NCBI RefSeq assembly: GCF_022376835.1
Contig: NZ_CP084606.1
Location: 2,474,501 to 2,538,500 of the forward strand
Direction of reading: 5' to 3'
Source: Brucepastera parasyntrophica
GTDB lineage: Bacteria; Spirochaetota; Spirochaetia; Treponematales; Treponemataceae
Length of the DNA: 64,000 bases
Position numbers and translations under genes: made by a program
In this document: in pieces, positions 1 through 9,676 of the stretch
How positions within the stretch are numbered: the stretch's first letter is position 1
How the letters are laid out: the number at the start of each line of letters is the position of its first letter
Notes under the pieces: model-generated
What the model saw: only the letters and a program-made list of their open reading frames with translations
Database searches by the model: none
Told to the model about the DNA's origin: nothing

Positions 1-17
1 TAAAGGAGGATTTTTAC

Positions 18-1379
18 ATGGAATTGCTGCAAAAAAAAATACGGCCGCTCTACTTCAAATATCTGTCCGCCGCGTTTGGCAGCGCCCTGATCAGCTCAAT
101 CTACAGCATTGTGGACATGGTCGTTGTGGGCCAGTATGAAGGGCCGAACGGCACCGCGGCTCTGGCAATAGTAGCCCCCGTATGGAACATCATCTATAGC
201 CTCGGTTTGCTGACCGGCATCGGCGGATCGGTCCTGTACAGCTCGGTCAAAGGTAACGCGTCAAAAAATGACGGCACCGCCAATTCGCTTTTTACCACTG
301 CGCTCATCGGTACTTCTATTCTGGCCATGATAAGCTGGCTGCTGGTCATGTTCTTTGATAAAGAACTGCTCATGCTGTTCGGCGCGGAAGAGACCCTGCT
401 TCCCCTCGCGCTGGATTATCTGAAACCCCTGAAATACGTTGTGCCGGTTTTCATCTTCAACCAGATGCTGGCCGCCTTTTTGCGAAACGACAATAACCCG
501 GGCCTTGCTACCGCGGCGGTGCTTACCACTGGCATTCTGAACGCCATTGGCGACGTTTTCTTTACATTCACATTGGACATGGGAATCTTCGGAGCAGGCC
601 TGGCCACCGCGATTGGCGGCACGGTTTCTCTGCTCATTATGCTGACCCACTTCAAAAGCAAAAAGAATACGCTAAAGCTCGTAAAACCAAACAGCCTTAT
701 CCGGAAGTCCCGGCTCATTGCTGTAACCGGCTTTTCTACCTTCTTTGTCGACATAGCAATGGGGATTCTGACCATGCTGTTCAACCGGCAAATCCTCCGT
801 TATGCCGGTACGGACGCGCTCTCGGTGTACGGCATTATTGTCAATATCAGTACGATAGTCCAGTGCTGCGCCTACAGTGTGGGACAGGCGGCTCAGCCGA
901 TATTGTCCATCAATTACGGCGCGAAACAGTGGGAGCGTATTAGGGAAACCCTGAAATACGCCCTGCGGACAGTGGCCTTTTTCAGTATTGCATGGACCGC
1001 AGTGACGCTTGCTTTCCCCAACGGGTTTATCCGCCTGTTTATGACGCCGACAGAAAGCGTACTCGCCATTGCGCCGGTCATTATCCGGCGCTACTGCCTG
1101 TCCTTTATTCTGATGCCGCTTAACGTTTTTTCCGCATACTATTTCCAGAGCCTTCTCAAACCGGGAGCCTCCTTCGCTGTGTCCATATCCCGGGGCTTCA
1201 TTGTAAGCGGTGTCCTTATTTTTGTTCTGCCGATGGTATTTGGCGGCGACGCCATGTGGTTCGCCATGCCCCTGACTGAACTGCTGGTAGCGATTGGTGT
1301 GGTTACCCTGATGGCTTATTACACAAAAAACCTGAACAAGGAGAAAGCAGTTTCCGCCAAAATGGTTTGGCAGGTTTAG
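18..1379 (+). CDS. MATE-family efflux transporter
   Basis: The 453-residue protein has about twelve hydrophobic segments in two similar halves, roughly residues 10-200 and 230-440, with the usual length of a MATE (multidrug and toxin extrusion) transporter. The family exports cationic drugs or metabolites across the inner membrane in exchange for Na+ or H+. Opening residues such as the FGSALISSIYSIVDMVVVGQ segment match the first helix of DinF/NorM-like members. The start is set by a strong AAAGGAGG at 2-9, eight bases before ATG. The gene stands alone on the plus strand and converges on the H2-sensor locus. The substrate cannot be told from sequence. Confidence 0.88.
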   Translation: MELLQKKIRPLYFKYLSAAFGSALISSIYSIVDMVVVGQYEGPNGTAALAIVAPVWNIIYSLGLLTGIGGSVLYSSVKGNASKNDGTANSLFTTALIGTSILAMISWLLVMFFDKELLMLFGAEETLLPLALDYLKPLKYVVPVFIFNQMLAAFLRNDNNPGLATAAVLTTGILNAIGDVFFTFTLDMGIFGAGLATAIGGTVSLLIMLTHFKSKKNTLKLVKPNSLIRKSRLIAVTGFSTFFVDIAMGILTMLFNRQILRYAGTDALSVYGIIVNISTIVQCCAYSVGQAAQPILSINYGAKQWERIRETLKYALRTVAFFSIAWTAVTLAFPNGFIRLFMTPTESVLAIAPVIIRRYCLSFILMPLNVFSAYYFQSLLKPGASFAVSISRGFIVSGVLIFVLPMVFGGDAMWFAMPLTELLVAIGVVTLMAYYTKNLNKEKAVSAKMVWQV

Positions 1380-1390
1380 ACTATATCCGT

Positions 1391-1432
1391 CCCTGTTTTC
1401 TTTGCCGTTGAAAAATGACAAAGAAAACAGGG
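1391..1432. terminator. Hairpin between convergent genes
   Basis: A perfect 14-bp stem (CCCTGTTTTCTTTG and its complement) encloses a 14-base loop just after the MATE gene and before the convergent H2-sensor gene. There is no long T tract on either side, so a terminator role is inferred from position. Confidence 0.45.
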
Positions 1433-1527
1433 GTATCGTTCAAGTATTTAAACTAACGAACCATTTGTCTGAATAGCCGGCAAAAGCGGCCGGTCTCCCT
1501 CCGCTTTCGCCGATAATTCATTTTGAT

Positions 1528-2453
1528 CTATTCCTTGGCAAAGGCTTCAATTGTAGTGCGGGTATTGTTCGAGATTTTTTCTATTTCATTTATCTTGCTG
1601 AAGATATGTGTAACGCCTGTAAACATGGAATCGTAAAAATCCTTGACCTTTGACGATATTTCCCTCAGATAGGAAATGGCCTCCGCAACTTCCGAGCCTC
1701 CCAGGGAAATTTCATCAAGGGAATTTATAAGCGCGGACATTTCATTTGCCATTTCGGAAACATCTTCGGACATTGCCTTTATGTCTCCTCCTGTCTGAAT
1801 TGTTTTGTCTCCGGATGCCTTTATCTGCTTGACCAGCATATCGAGTGAACCCGTAATACTTCCCGCGTTTTTATCGGTGGTTTCGGCGAGCTTCCGGATT
1901 TCCTGGGCGACTACAGCAAAACTCCTTCCCGCAGAACCCGCGTGGGCGGCTTCTATCGAAGCGTTCATCGCGAGCAGGTTTGTTTTGGCCGCGACATCAT
2001 GAATAATGGAAAGCATTCCGCCGATATTTGAAACATCTTTTGACATGGTTTCCATGGCTGACATAACATTGGTCATTTCCCGTTCACCCGTGGCGGCGGT
2101 TTGGGCGAGCCTGTCAATCTGAACGCGCTTGCTCGAAGCAATACGGGAGGCATTGGAAAGGGACGCTATAATCTCTTCCACTGAAGCCGCCGACTGGCTG
2201 ACCGCGGCGAACTGGGCCTCGCTCTGGGCCTGCAGTTCCTTCAGATCGTTCTGGACGGAAGAAACAAGACCGGCGGCTGAATTGATGGAATTTCCGAGCT
2301 GGAGAGAGGAATCTATAATGACATTCTGCTCCTGTTCAAGCACATGCTCCGTATATACGTGACAGTGTTCCTTTCTGTTCAGTCCGTTAAAAATGGCAAC
2401 CGCCATACCCCGGCAGCTTCGGTATCCGCAGGACGCGCAGTCAAGTTCATCCT
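1528..2453 (-). CDS. H2 sensor, Fe-S motif and methyl-accepting signalling part
   Basis: This is the continuation of the hydrogenase-like gene in the -1 frame. It opens with EDELDCASCGYRSCRGMAVA, a four-cysteine iron-sulfur motif normally found right behind this type of H-cluster domain; the fourth Cys is in KEHCHVY. It is followed by a long coiled coil with the chemoreceptor tip sequence NLLAMNASIEAAHAGSAGRS. There is no membrane segment, so it should be a soluble chemoreceptor signalling domain that contacts CheA/CheW. An internal ATG at 2406 would give a 292-residue protein lacking three of the four cysteines, which makes independent translation from there unlikely to be the main product. 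A H2-sensing hydrogenase with a chemoreceptor output fits termite-gut treponeme biology. Confidence 0.78.
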
Positions 2454-3650
2454 CTTTTTTGTTTTCAGCATTGTCTGGTATATCTGGGAAATCTGGCTGT
2501 CCGTAGGCTGTTTCAGCATATAATTCCCTGATCTGTTGACATAATTCCTGCGGTACAGATTCGGCCTCCAGTATTCGGAAAGGACCTTTCCCATTTTTTT
2601 ATGGGCTTTTTCCCGGGACATTTTGGCGCCTCCGTAATGTTTTTCATGTTCCAGACTGACCTTTTCAACGGGATACTCAAGCTCATCGGCCGATTTACCT
2701 TCTTTCAGGGTTCCGGGGCCTCCGTTGCAGCCAAGCTCGCAGTTCAGGCAGTCGATAAGGAGCGGATTTATATTTTCCTTGACAGACTTCGGCAGGCCCT
2801 CAAAGTATTTGTAAATAATGTCCGTTCCTTCTATTTTGCGGGTCCGTGAATCAATGCCGGGAAGGTCCCTCATCGCCGTCCGCATGAGGCCGCCCGGAAT
2901 GGAAAACAGGGCGGCGCGTTCGGCTTCGGGATTATCGAATTCAGCTTCGGGCTCCGAGGCAAGGTTAACATTTCTCAGCTTCAGCAGCGAATCGAGTGAT
3001 TTATAGGTCACGTTAAGAACGTCGACGCCGGTTTCCGAAAATTCCCTGCGTTTGGCCACACAGGGCGACAGGGCCACAATCCGATGTTTGCTGTACTGCG
3101 GATAGAAGGCCTTTATCATCTTTATGGTATGCAGCATCGGGCTGTCCATGGGGATAAGATAGGGGAGAAGCTCCGGCTGGTACAGTTCGATATATGTAAC
3201 AATTGCCGGACAGGGCTGGGAGATGACCATTTTCGGGTCAATCTGTTTTATATATTCAAGATAGGACTTTATGGTCAGTTCGGCGCCGAAACTTACGTCA
3301 AAACAGGCCTCAACCCCCTGTTTTTTCAGCCAGCCCAGCAGCCGTTTATACTGTCCGGGAAAGCTCGCGACAATTGCCGGGGCCGCAATAGCGATAAGGG
3401 GTTCTTTTTGGGCCAGGGCGTCAAGAAATTCTTCGGTATCATCAAGGATGGATCTGGCATCGTGCGTGCAGGCTTCAATGCAGTTCCCGCAGCCTATGCA
3501 CAGATCATGATTTATCGTTACTTTCTCTCCGGAACCGTCTATACAGTATTTAACCGGACAGACCGATATGCAGGTGTGACAGTTGACGCATTTTTCTGAA
3601 TCAATATTAATAACCGGAATGAGAGAAGTCGATTCGGCTTTTGTTCCCAT
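2379..3650 (-). CDS. [FeFe]-hydrogenase-like H2 sensor, ferredoxin and H-cluster part
   Basis: Two CxxCxxCxxxC ferredoxin motifs (residues 21-31 and 51-61) precede an [FeFe]-hydrogenase H-cluster domain with QPCPA, SPCVAK and DCLNCELGCNGGPG as the three cluster-binding motifs. The usual proton-relay cysteine in TSCCP is replaced (SQPCP), as in sensory rather than catalytic hydrogenases. The frame ends in an unrelated tail at 2379; the next frame encodes the missing CxxCxxxxC iron-sulfur motif and a methyl-accepting signalling domain (next entry). The conserved C-terminal block (EYW..LY.R....) is in this frame down to the A6 run at 2455-2460, so the two parts are one gene broken or shifted there. 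ATG at 3650 follows AAAGGA. Likely cytosolic; it senses H2 and passes the signal to the chemotaxis machinery (inference). Confidence 0.8.
   Translation of the reverse strand: MGTKAESTSLIPVINIDSEKCVNCHTCISVCPVKYCIDGSGEKVTINHDLCIGCGNCIEACTHDARSILDDTEEFLDALAQKEPLIAIAAPAIVASFPGQYKRLLGWLKKQGVEACFDVSFGAELTIKSYLEYIKQIDPKMVISQPCPAIVTYIELYQPELLPYLIPMDSPMLHTIKMIKAFYPQYSKHRIVALSPCVAKRREFSETGVDVLNVTYKSLDSLLKLRNVNLASEPEAEFDNPEAERAALFSIPGGLMRTAMRDLPGIDSRTRKIEGTDIIYKYFEGLPKSVKENINPLLIDCLNCELGCNGGPGTLKEGKSADELEYPVEKVSLEHEKHYGGAKMSREKAHKKMGKVLSEYWRPNLYRRNYVNRSGNYMLKQPTDSQISQIYQTMLKTKKRMNLTARPADTEAAGVWRLPFLTD
2454..2460 (-). other. A AAA AAG heptamer at the frame change
   Basis: Read on the minus strand in the upstream frame, the codons are ACA AAA AAG, giving the heptamer A AAA AAG, the slippery sequence used for -1 frameshifting in E. 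coli dnaX. A -1 slip here joins the hydrogenase and signalling frames exactly. A missed A in the run would have the same effect, and several other genes in this window show that pattern. Confidence 0.5.
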
Positions 3651-3819
3651 AAATTATTCCTTTGTCATAGAGATTGTTATACAACATATATACATAATTT
3701 CGGAGATTTTCTCAATAAAGTGCAGCAAAAAGAGGTGTATAATTACTATACCAGTATATACATGTTTTTTCAAACAAGTCCATGAAAAGATTCATTTACA
3801 GTGTATAAAAAGCCTGTGT

Positions 3820-4470
3820 TTATCTGAAAACCGGTAAAACTCCCGACTCGGACACTTCAAAAATCTCGGTGGAGAGCGGGTGTGTCGAGGTTTCATAGGT
3901 CAGATAGATATCATCCTTGAAAAGTTTCTGATAATGCATTATGCCTTCCCGGTCAAAGAGAATGACGGTTCTTCTTTCCGGCACTGTAAAATAAAAGGGA
4001 GAGCCGAAAAGAGCGGCGCAGGTTTCCTGGAAAGGCGTGTAAAAGGGTAAAATCGAATTAAGCGGGGAAATCCCGGAATGGACGCTGTAATAAGAAATAT
4101 CTCCTCTCGTGTGGGACTGAAAGCGTCCTGAGGAAGCCAGCTTTGCCATGTTGGTATCCATCGCAAGGCGGATGGTGGCGAGGTTTATGGACCATTCCTG
4201 GATCAGGGCCTGGGACAGGGGAATGACCGAACCGCCGTAAAAAAGGGCCAGGCTCATTTTCAGCGAACTTGACATCAGCTGTGAAAGCGGTGAGGCAAAG
4301 TTCAGGGGAACGATATCTCCCCTTGAAGCAGCTTCAGTATCAACCGGCTCGAAAAAAGGAAAAATCCTGTTTTTTGCCGTGTCCCAGTCAGGAATAGTCT
4401 GTTGAAAATGTTCAAGACTCAAAACATCCACTTTTTGCAAGTTACCTAAGGAAAGCTGTTCGTTGTTCAT
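3820..4470 (-). CDS. Hypothetical protein, 216 residues
   Basis: I do not recognise this protein. It has no signal peptide or membrane segment and no clear metal or nucleotide motif. Coding is supported by a GAGGGTGG ribosome binding site before ATG at 4470, a long open frame and composition like the neighbours. It lies 169 bp upstream of the H2-sensor gene on the same strand, so the two could share a transcript, though the gap contains A/T-rich sequence that could hold a separate promoter. A function is not assigned. Confidence 0.65.
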   Translation of the reverse strand: MNNEQLSLGNLQKVDVLSLEHFQQTIPDWDTAKNRIFPFFEPVDTEAASRGDIVPLNFASPLSQLMSSSLKMSLALFYGGSVIPLSQALIQEWSINLATIRLAMDTNMAKLASSGRFQSHTRGDISYYSVHSGISPLNSILPFYTPFQETCAALFGSPFYFTVPERRTVILFDREGIMHYQKLFKDDIYLTYETSTHPLSTEIFEVSESGVLPVFR

Positions 4471-4714
4471 TTACCACCCTCAATTTTTCTGTGGAATTAT
4501 TTATCAATGTAACAATTCCCCCGGTGAAAAGATACAAGAACCCGTATATATAACAAAAAATTATTTATTTACGCTGAAACCCCCGGAAACCCGCATTATT
4601 CCGGCCCTTGAAACCTGATTTTCCGGGCGGAAAACCTTATATGCGGAAAATCCGGGAAATGCCGCCCGGGAAAGGTATCTTGAAAGCTTATCCGTATTTA
4701 TGATATATTCACTT

Positions 4715-5197
4715 ATGAAAGTCACAATTTTTTTCGGATCAAAATCAGATACAGATATAATGAAAAAAGCTGCTGCCGTGCTTACTGAATTCGGCGTGGA
4801 AAATGAATCCTATGTTATATCGGCGCACCGCGCGGGGGAACTGCTTGCGGAAACCGTCCGGGCGGCTGAAAAAAATGGGACAGAGGTTTTTATCGCGGGT
4901 GCGGGTCTCTCAGCCGCGCTGCCCGGAGTTGTGGCATCCCTTACGGTCCTGCCGGTAATAGGCGTTCCGATTGACGGCGGTTCGGTCGCCGGTTTCGATT
5001 CCCTTCTGTCCGTCGTACAGATGCCCAAGCAGATACCGGTTGCCGCGGTCGGCATGAATAATGCCGCGAACGCGGCCTATCTCGCCGTCGAAATTCTCGC
5101 GGTTAAATATCCCGGACTCAGGGAAAAACTTCTGGACTTCCGGCAGAAACTGCAGGATGATGTGCGGGCCAATATGGGACCTTTTGTCCTGGCATAG
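4715..5197 (+). CDS. purE: PurE, 5-(carboxyamino)imidazole ribonucleotide mutase type
   Basis: PurE makes CAIR in de novo purine synthesis. Seen are the N-terminal FFGSKSDTDIMKKA phosphate-binding loop, SAHRAGE with the catalytic His, VIGVPIDGG and LLSVVQMP near the C terminus. These are class I (N5-CAIR mutase) features. The segment that is usually GGAAHLPG reads GLSAALPG, without the His. Treponema denticola has the other class (direct AIR carboxylase), so the substrate should not be taken for granted; no purK is in this window. The start at 4715 (MKVTIFFGS) matches the family better than the ATG five codons upstream. It is the first of a run of purine genes. Confidence 0.88.
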   Translation: MKVTIFFGSKSDTDIMKKAAAVLTEFGVENESYVISAHRAGELLAETVRAAEKNGTEVFIAGAGLSAALPGVVASLTVLPVIGVPIDGGSVAGFDSLLSVVQMPKQIPVAAVGMNNAANAAYLAVEILAVKYPGLREKLLDFRQKLQDDVRANMGPFVLA

Positions 5198-5206
5198 AAA
5201 ACGGAG

Positions 5207-5339
5207 GCAATTTCAAAACTGAGAAACTTTTGAAATTGCGACCTTAGACGTAGCAAAAAAATCGATTTCTATCAGATATAACGAAATAGATTTTTCTTTG
5301 AAAAGCTTCTTTTAAAACTAACCGAGTTTTGAAAGAAGC
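5207..5339. repeat. Three consecutive hairpins between purE and purC
   Basis: Three inverted repeats follow each other: 5207-5239 (12-bp perfect stem, GCAATTTCAAAA), 5255-5295 (imperfect) and 5305-5339 (15-bp stem with one G:T, five-base loop). None ends in a T tract. They resemble the hairpin cluster at 18252-18488 in layout. They might reduce read-through, protect mRNA ends or be remnants of intergenic repeats. Confidence 0.6.
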
Positions 5340-5432
5340 TCAACGGTCAGTGGAATAAAACAGGTAAAGCAATTATACTGGAGCAAGGTTTCAACTTAAG
5401 CCGCCGCGCGGTTTAAAAAAGAGGTTTTTACT

Positions 5433-6173
5433 ATGGATAAAAAAACGGAAGCTGTGATCAAGGGGCTGGTAAAGGGTGACCAGCTGTATGAGGGTAAGGC
5501 AAAGAAAATATTTGCGACTAATTATCCCGATCTTGTAATTATTGATTATAAGGACGACGCCACGGCCTTTAACGGAGAAAAAAAAGGCCAGATAGAATCA
5601 AAGGGCGTTCTGAACAATAATATTGCGTCCGGCTTGTTCGAACTTTTGGCAAAAAAGGGCGTTAAATCCCATTTTGTAGCAAAGCTTTCCGACAGGGAGA
5701 TGCTCTGTAAAAAAGTATCCATTATTCCCCTGGAAGTCATTGTCAGAAATGTCGCCGCCGGCAGTTTTTCCAAGCGTCTGGCGGTTCCCGAAGGTTCGGA
5801 ACTTAAAACAACCATCTTTGAAATTTCCTATAAGGACGATGCCCTCGGCGATCCCCTGATAAATGATTACCACGCGGTCGCAATCGGGGCCGCAACATGG
5901 AAGGAATTGAAGGAAATTTACGCGCAGACGGAAAAAATAAACAAAATCCTGTCCGAATTTTTTGCGCAGCGGGGTATCCGGCTTATTGATTTCAAACTTG
6001 AATTCGGAAAAACTTCTGACGGTAAGATTATTCTTGCTGATGAAATCTCCCCGGACACCTGCCGGTTCTGGGACGCTAAAACAAATGAAAAACTCGACAA
6101 GGACCGCTTCCGGCGGGACCTTGGCAATATAAAAGAAGCGTATATCGAAATTTTTAACCGTATTTCAAAATAA
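5433..6173 (+). CDS. purC: Phosphoribosylaminoimidazole-succinocarboxamide synthase (PurC)
   Basis: PurC joins CAIR and aspartate with ATP to give SAICAR. The 246-residue protein has the usual length and signatures: [11 protein letters not shown] for nucleotide binding, [13 protein letters not shown], and [15 protein letters not shown] follows AGAGG with ordinary spacing. It follows purE after 235 bp of hairpin-rich sequence and precedes purF. Confidence 0.95.
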   Translation: MDKKTEAVIKGLVKGDQLYEGKAKKIFATNYPDLVIIDYKDDATAFNGEKKGQIESKGVLNNNIASGLFELLAKKGVKSHFVAKLSDREMLCKKVSIIPLEVIVRNVAAGSFSKRLAVPEGSELKTTIFEISYKDDALGDPLINDYHAVAIGAATWKELKEIYAQTEKINKILSEFFAQRGIRLIDFKLEFGKTSDGKIILADEISPDTCRFWDAKTNEKLDKDRFRRDLGNIKEAYIEIFNRISK

Positions 6174-6186
6174 TTTTTTTGCTGGG

Positions 6187-6219
6187 CCGGTTTCAGAATC
6201 TTTTCGGTTCTGAAACCGG
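6187..6219 (+). terminator. Hairpin after purC
   Basis: A perfect 12-bp stem (CCGGTTTCAGAA and complement, nine-base loop) begins 14 bases after the purC stop. It has only a short T-containing tail, so it may be an attenuating or mRNA-stabilising hairpin rather than a strong terminator. Confidence 0.5.
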
Positions 6220-6402
6220 ATTGATTCATTTTCGGTAAACGTTTTGGGTATAAAACGGCTTGGCGGAATAACTGTTTTGTTACACTGTTATTCCATGATA
6301 ATTTTTGACAGGCTGCGGTGTCCTCTCCTGCTTGACTGGCCGGACACCGTTTATCCTGTGTAACACCGGAATTTCCGGTATTTGCACAAAATAAAGTGGT
6401 GT

Positions 6403-7900
6403 ATGATGAATAATTTTACCGCGGAGGACGATAAGCTCAAAGAATCCTGCGGGTTATAGGGATTTATCTCTCTGATCATGATGACAGCGCCTCGAAACTG
6501 GCCTACTACGCTCTCCAGTCTCTGCAGCACAGGGGACAGGAAAGTACCGGCATAGCGGTATCGGATGGGGAGAACATTGAGCATCATAAGGACATGGGCC
6601 TTGTAGGTGATGTGTTCAACAAGGAAAACCTTACCGCGCTGAAAGGACATATCGCAATAGGCCACGTGCTGTATTCTACTTCAGGCAAGGCAAGCATTGA
6701 TAATGCCCAGCCCTTTGTTTCGCGCTCAAAGCTCGGGACTCTGGCCGTCTCCCATAACGGCAGCCTGGTCAATGCGGAACCTATGAAGGAGTTTCTGGAG
6801 GAAACGGGCTCGACCTTTACTTCGAGCAGCGATTCCGAAGTTATCATAAAGCTGATAGCAAAAAATTATAAAAAAGGGCTGGACCGGGCGATCACCGATA
6901 CCATTCAGCTTATTAAAGGCTCTTTCGCGCTCTGTGTTATGACTGAAAAAACACTGATAGGAATCCGCGATCCCAACGGGATCCGCCCCTGTGCCTGGGC
7001 AAGGTTCCGAACGGCTGGATTCTTTCCAGTGAATCCTGCGCGATTGATGCGATCGGCGGGGAACTTGTCCGCGATATAGCGCCGGGCGAAATTGTTATCA
7101 TTAATGATGACGGCGTTCTCTCCTTTAAGTTCGGTGAAAAAACGGCAAAAAAGACCTGTATTTTCGAGTATGTATATTTTGCCCGGCCGGATTCAATTAT
7201 GGACGGGATCGGCGTACAGGAAGCCAGGATAAAAATGGGCGAGGTTCTTGCAAGGGAATCGGGAGTTGTTGCCGATGTTGTTATCGGTGTTCCGGATTCC
7301 GGGCTGGGCGCGGCCATGGGTTATTCAAAAGCCTCAGGAATTCCCTATGCAATGGGAATTGTCAAAAACAAATACATCGGAAGGACCTTTATCGCGCCCA
7401 GTCAGGAAGAGCGGGAGCAAATGGTATTTGTGAAGCTGAATGCCCTGAAAAGCGATGTACACGGCAAGCGGGTAATAATTATTGATGACTCCATTGTCAG
7501 GGGTACAACTATCCGCCGGCTTATACAGATTCTGCGGAAGGCAGGCGCGAAGGAAGTGCATTTCCGTATTTCGTCTCCTCCTGTCCGTTATCCCTGTTAT
7601 TTCGGCATAGACACGCCCGCGCGCGCCGACCTCATTTCATCAAAACATGATAGTGATGAGATATGTGCTTCGGTAGGGGCCGATTCGCTGGCCTTTATTT
7701 CAATGGAAGGCATGATAGAAGCCCTCCAGTCCTGCGAATATGAAGATGATCAGACCAGGGAACTGCATTCCCATCAGCATGCCTCTAAAAACGGAAGCAC
7801 GGTGGCGTCGAATTCAACAAATTGCAGATACTGTCAGGGATGTTTTCTTGGAGAATATCCTATATCAATGATCGGCGAAGTAGGAAAGAGGTCTTTGTAG
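6403..7900 (+). CDS. purF: Amidophosphoribosyltransferase (PurF), frame broken twice
   Basis: PurF makes phosphoribosylamine from PRPP and glutamine, the first committed purine step. The N-terminal Ntn glutaminase region reads ESCG then (V)IGIYLSDHDD and SLQHRGQESTGIA, so Cys at 6448 would be the nucleophile after removal of a ~15-residue propeptide. The C-terminal part has the PRPP motif VIIIDDSIVRGTT and CRYCQGCFLGEYP. Two frame breaks are visible: at GGG 6451-6453 and CCCC 6986-6989; adding one base to each run restores a full-length protein (RP-LCLGKVPNGW at the second). Fragments 6594-7079 and 7199-7900 are the longest intact pieces. Two ATGs at 6403 and 6406 are possible starts. Either sequencing errors or a decaying gene. 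Confidence 0.85.
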
Positions 7901-7984
7901 TCAGATAATGTAACTTCAAGGAGTATACAATAACCGGGGAACTGTTTCCCTGTGTTTTCTGTTCCGCATGATAAGGGGTTCAAA

Positions 7985-8997
7985 ATGATAGATTACCGTC
8001 AGGCTGGTGTTGATGTTGAGGAAGGATACCGGGCCGTGCAAAACTATAAGGAAAGCGCAAAACGGACAGCCATTCCCGGCGTCCTGAGCGGACTCGGGAG
8101 TTTTTCCGGAATGTTTCAGCTGCCTGAAGGATACAGGGAACCGGTGCTTGTATCCGGGACCGACGGGGTAGGGACCAAACTGGATATAGCTTTTCAAATG
8201 AACCGCTATGATACGGTGGGAATTGACTGTGTCGCCATGTGCGTAAATGACATTTTATGCCAGGGAGCGAAGCCTCTTTTTTTCCTTGACTATATTGCCT
8301 GCGGCAAACTTGACGCCTCTGTTGCGGGCGACCTTGTCCGGGGCGTTTCCGAAGGCTGTCTTCAGGCCGGTGCCGCATTGCTCGGCGGTGAAACCGCGGA
8401 AATGCCCGGTTTCTATGATGAAGGAAAATATGATATAGCGGGGTTCGCTGTCGGTGTCGCGGAAAAAGCGGCGATCATTGACGGTTCGAAAATAAGGGAA
8501 GGCGACGCGCTTATCGGTCTTGCTTCAAGCGGAGTCCATTCAAACGGATTCAGCCTTGTGAGAAAACTGGTGCCTGATTTGTCAGAGCCGTTTAATGGTA
8601 TTCCTATCGGCGAAGAACTCCTGATCCCTACGCGGATTTATGTAAAACCCGTACTTGGCCTGCTGCAGAACATTTCCATTCACGGGATGGTGCATATTAC
8701 CGGAGGAGGCTTTTATGAAAATATTCCGCGGATGTATGCCCGTGCCGGTGAAGAGCAAAAGCTCGCTTCCTTTATAAAAAAGGAAAGCTGGCCGGTTCCC
8801 GCGATTTTCGCTGAACTGGTCCGTCGGGGGCTGACCCTGACCGGATGTTCAATACGTTTAATATGGGCATTGGATTTATACTGGCTGTCAGCAAAGACGA
8901 TGTTCAGACTGCGATGAAGTTTTTGAATGATTCCGGTTTTCCGGCATATGAAATCGGATATGTCGGAACAGGAACAGAAGATATATATTTTTATTGA
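7985..8997 (+). CDS. purM: Phosphoribosylformylglycinamidine cyclo-ligase (PurM), frame broken once
   Basis: PurM closes the imidazole ring to form AIR using ATP. Seen are the start [46 protein letters not shown] and [13 protein letters not shown]. The open frame runs off course at the GGGGG run 8826-8830; adding one G gives (R)[17 protein letters not shown] and continues to a TGA at 8995-8997 with the family's usual C-terminal end. ATG at 7985 follows AAGGGG; an earlier in-frame ATG at 7952 has no such site. It lies between purF and purN, so the pathway order is consistent. Confidence 0.87.
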
Positions 8998-9067
8998 TGA
9001 ATATACCCTTCGCGGACGGCGGGTCCTATCCTGCAATCTGCTGAGCGGTGCAATGGCGGAGTAGTGT

Positions 9068-9676
9068 ATGCGTATAGCGGTTCTTGTTTCCGGCGGCGGA
9101 ACGAACCTTCAGGCCCTGATCGATAATGAAGCCGGTGATTTTCCTCCTGAAGAAAAATATGAAATCGCTTTGGTTATTGCTGACAGAAAAGATATTTATG
9201 CGATCGAGCGGGCTGAAAAACATAAACTTCCCTGTGAACTGGTTTTATCTCCGTCCGGAATCCCCCGGTCCGAAACCCGCAGAATTATTTCCGACCGTAT
9301 TCTTGAACTTGCGCGGCGATATGATATTGACGCGCTGGTGCTTGCCGGTTTTCTCACTATCCTAAATGGAGATATTATTTCCGAGTATTCCGGCCGGATT
9401 ATCAATCTGCATCCCGCGCTGCTCCCCAGGTACGGCGGAAAAGGGATGTGGGGCCATCATGTACACGAGGCCGTTCTGGCCGCGGACGAAACGGAATCGG
9501 GCTGTACCGTACATCTTGTTGACGCCGGCTGCGACACAGGCCCTGTTCTTTTGCAGAAGAAGGTCCCCGTTTTTCCCGGTGATACGGCGCAGACTCTCGC
9601 GGAACGGATTTCACATGAAGAACATTCCGCAATTGTGGAAGGAACCCGCCTGCTGGCGAAGAGGCTGCGCAAATGA
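9068..9676 (+). CDS. purN: Phosphoribosylglycinamide formyltransferase (PurN)
   Basis: PurN transfers a formyl group from 10-formyl-tetrahydrofolate to GAR. The 202 residues carry GGGTNLQALID near the N terminus, the folate-site block NLHPALLPRYGGKGMWG with the catalytic His, and ESGCTVHLVDAGCDTGPVL with the catalytic Asp. It is intact, unlike purF and purM just upstream. GGCGGAG precedes ATG. The stop overlaps the next gene by four bases, so the two are translationally coupled. Confidence 0.95.
   Translation: MRIAVLVSGGGTNLQALIDNEAGDFPPEEKYEIALVIADRKDIYAIERAEKHKLPCELVLSPSGIPRSETRRIISDRILELARRYDIDALVLAGFLTILNGDIISEYSGRIINLHPALLPRYGGKGMWGHHVHEAVLAADETESGCTVHLVDAGCDTGPVLLQKKVPVFPGDTAQTLAERISHEEHSAIVEGTRLLAKRLRK

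Noticed and set aside
2379-2450. The 0-frame tail of the H2 sensor as a real C terminus
   Set aside because: Its residues match no family, whereas the -1 frame continues the conserved cysteine motif.
5207-5339. Purine riboswitch upstream of purC
   Set aside because: Only simple consecutive hairpins are visible; none of the conserved purine-riboswitch loop sequences is present.
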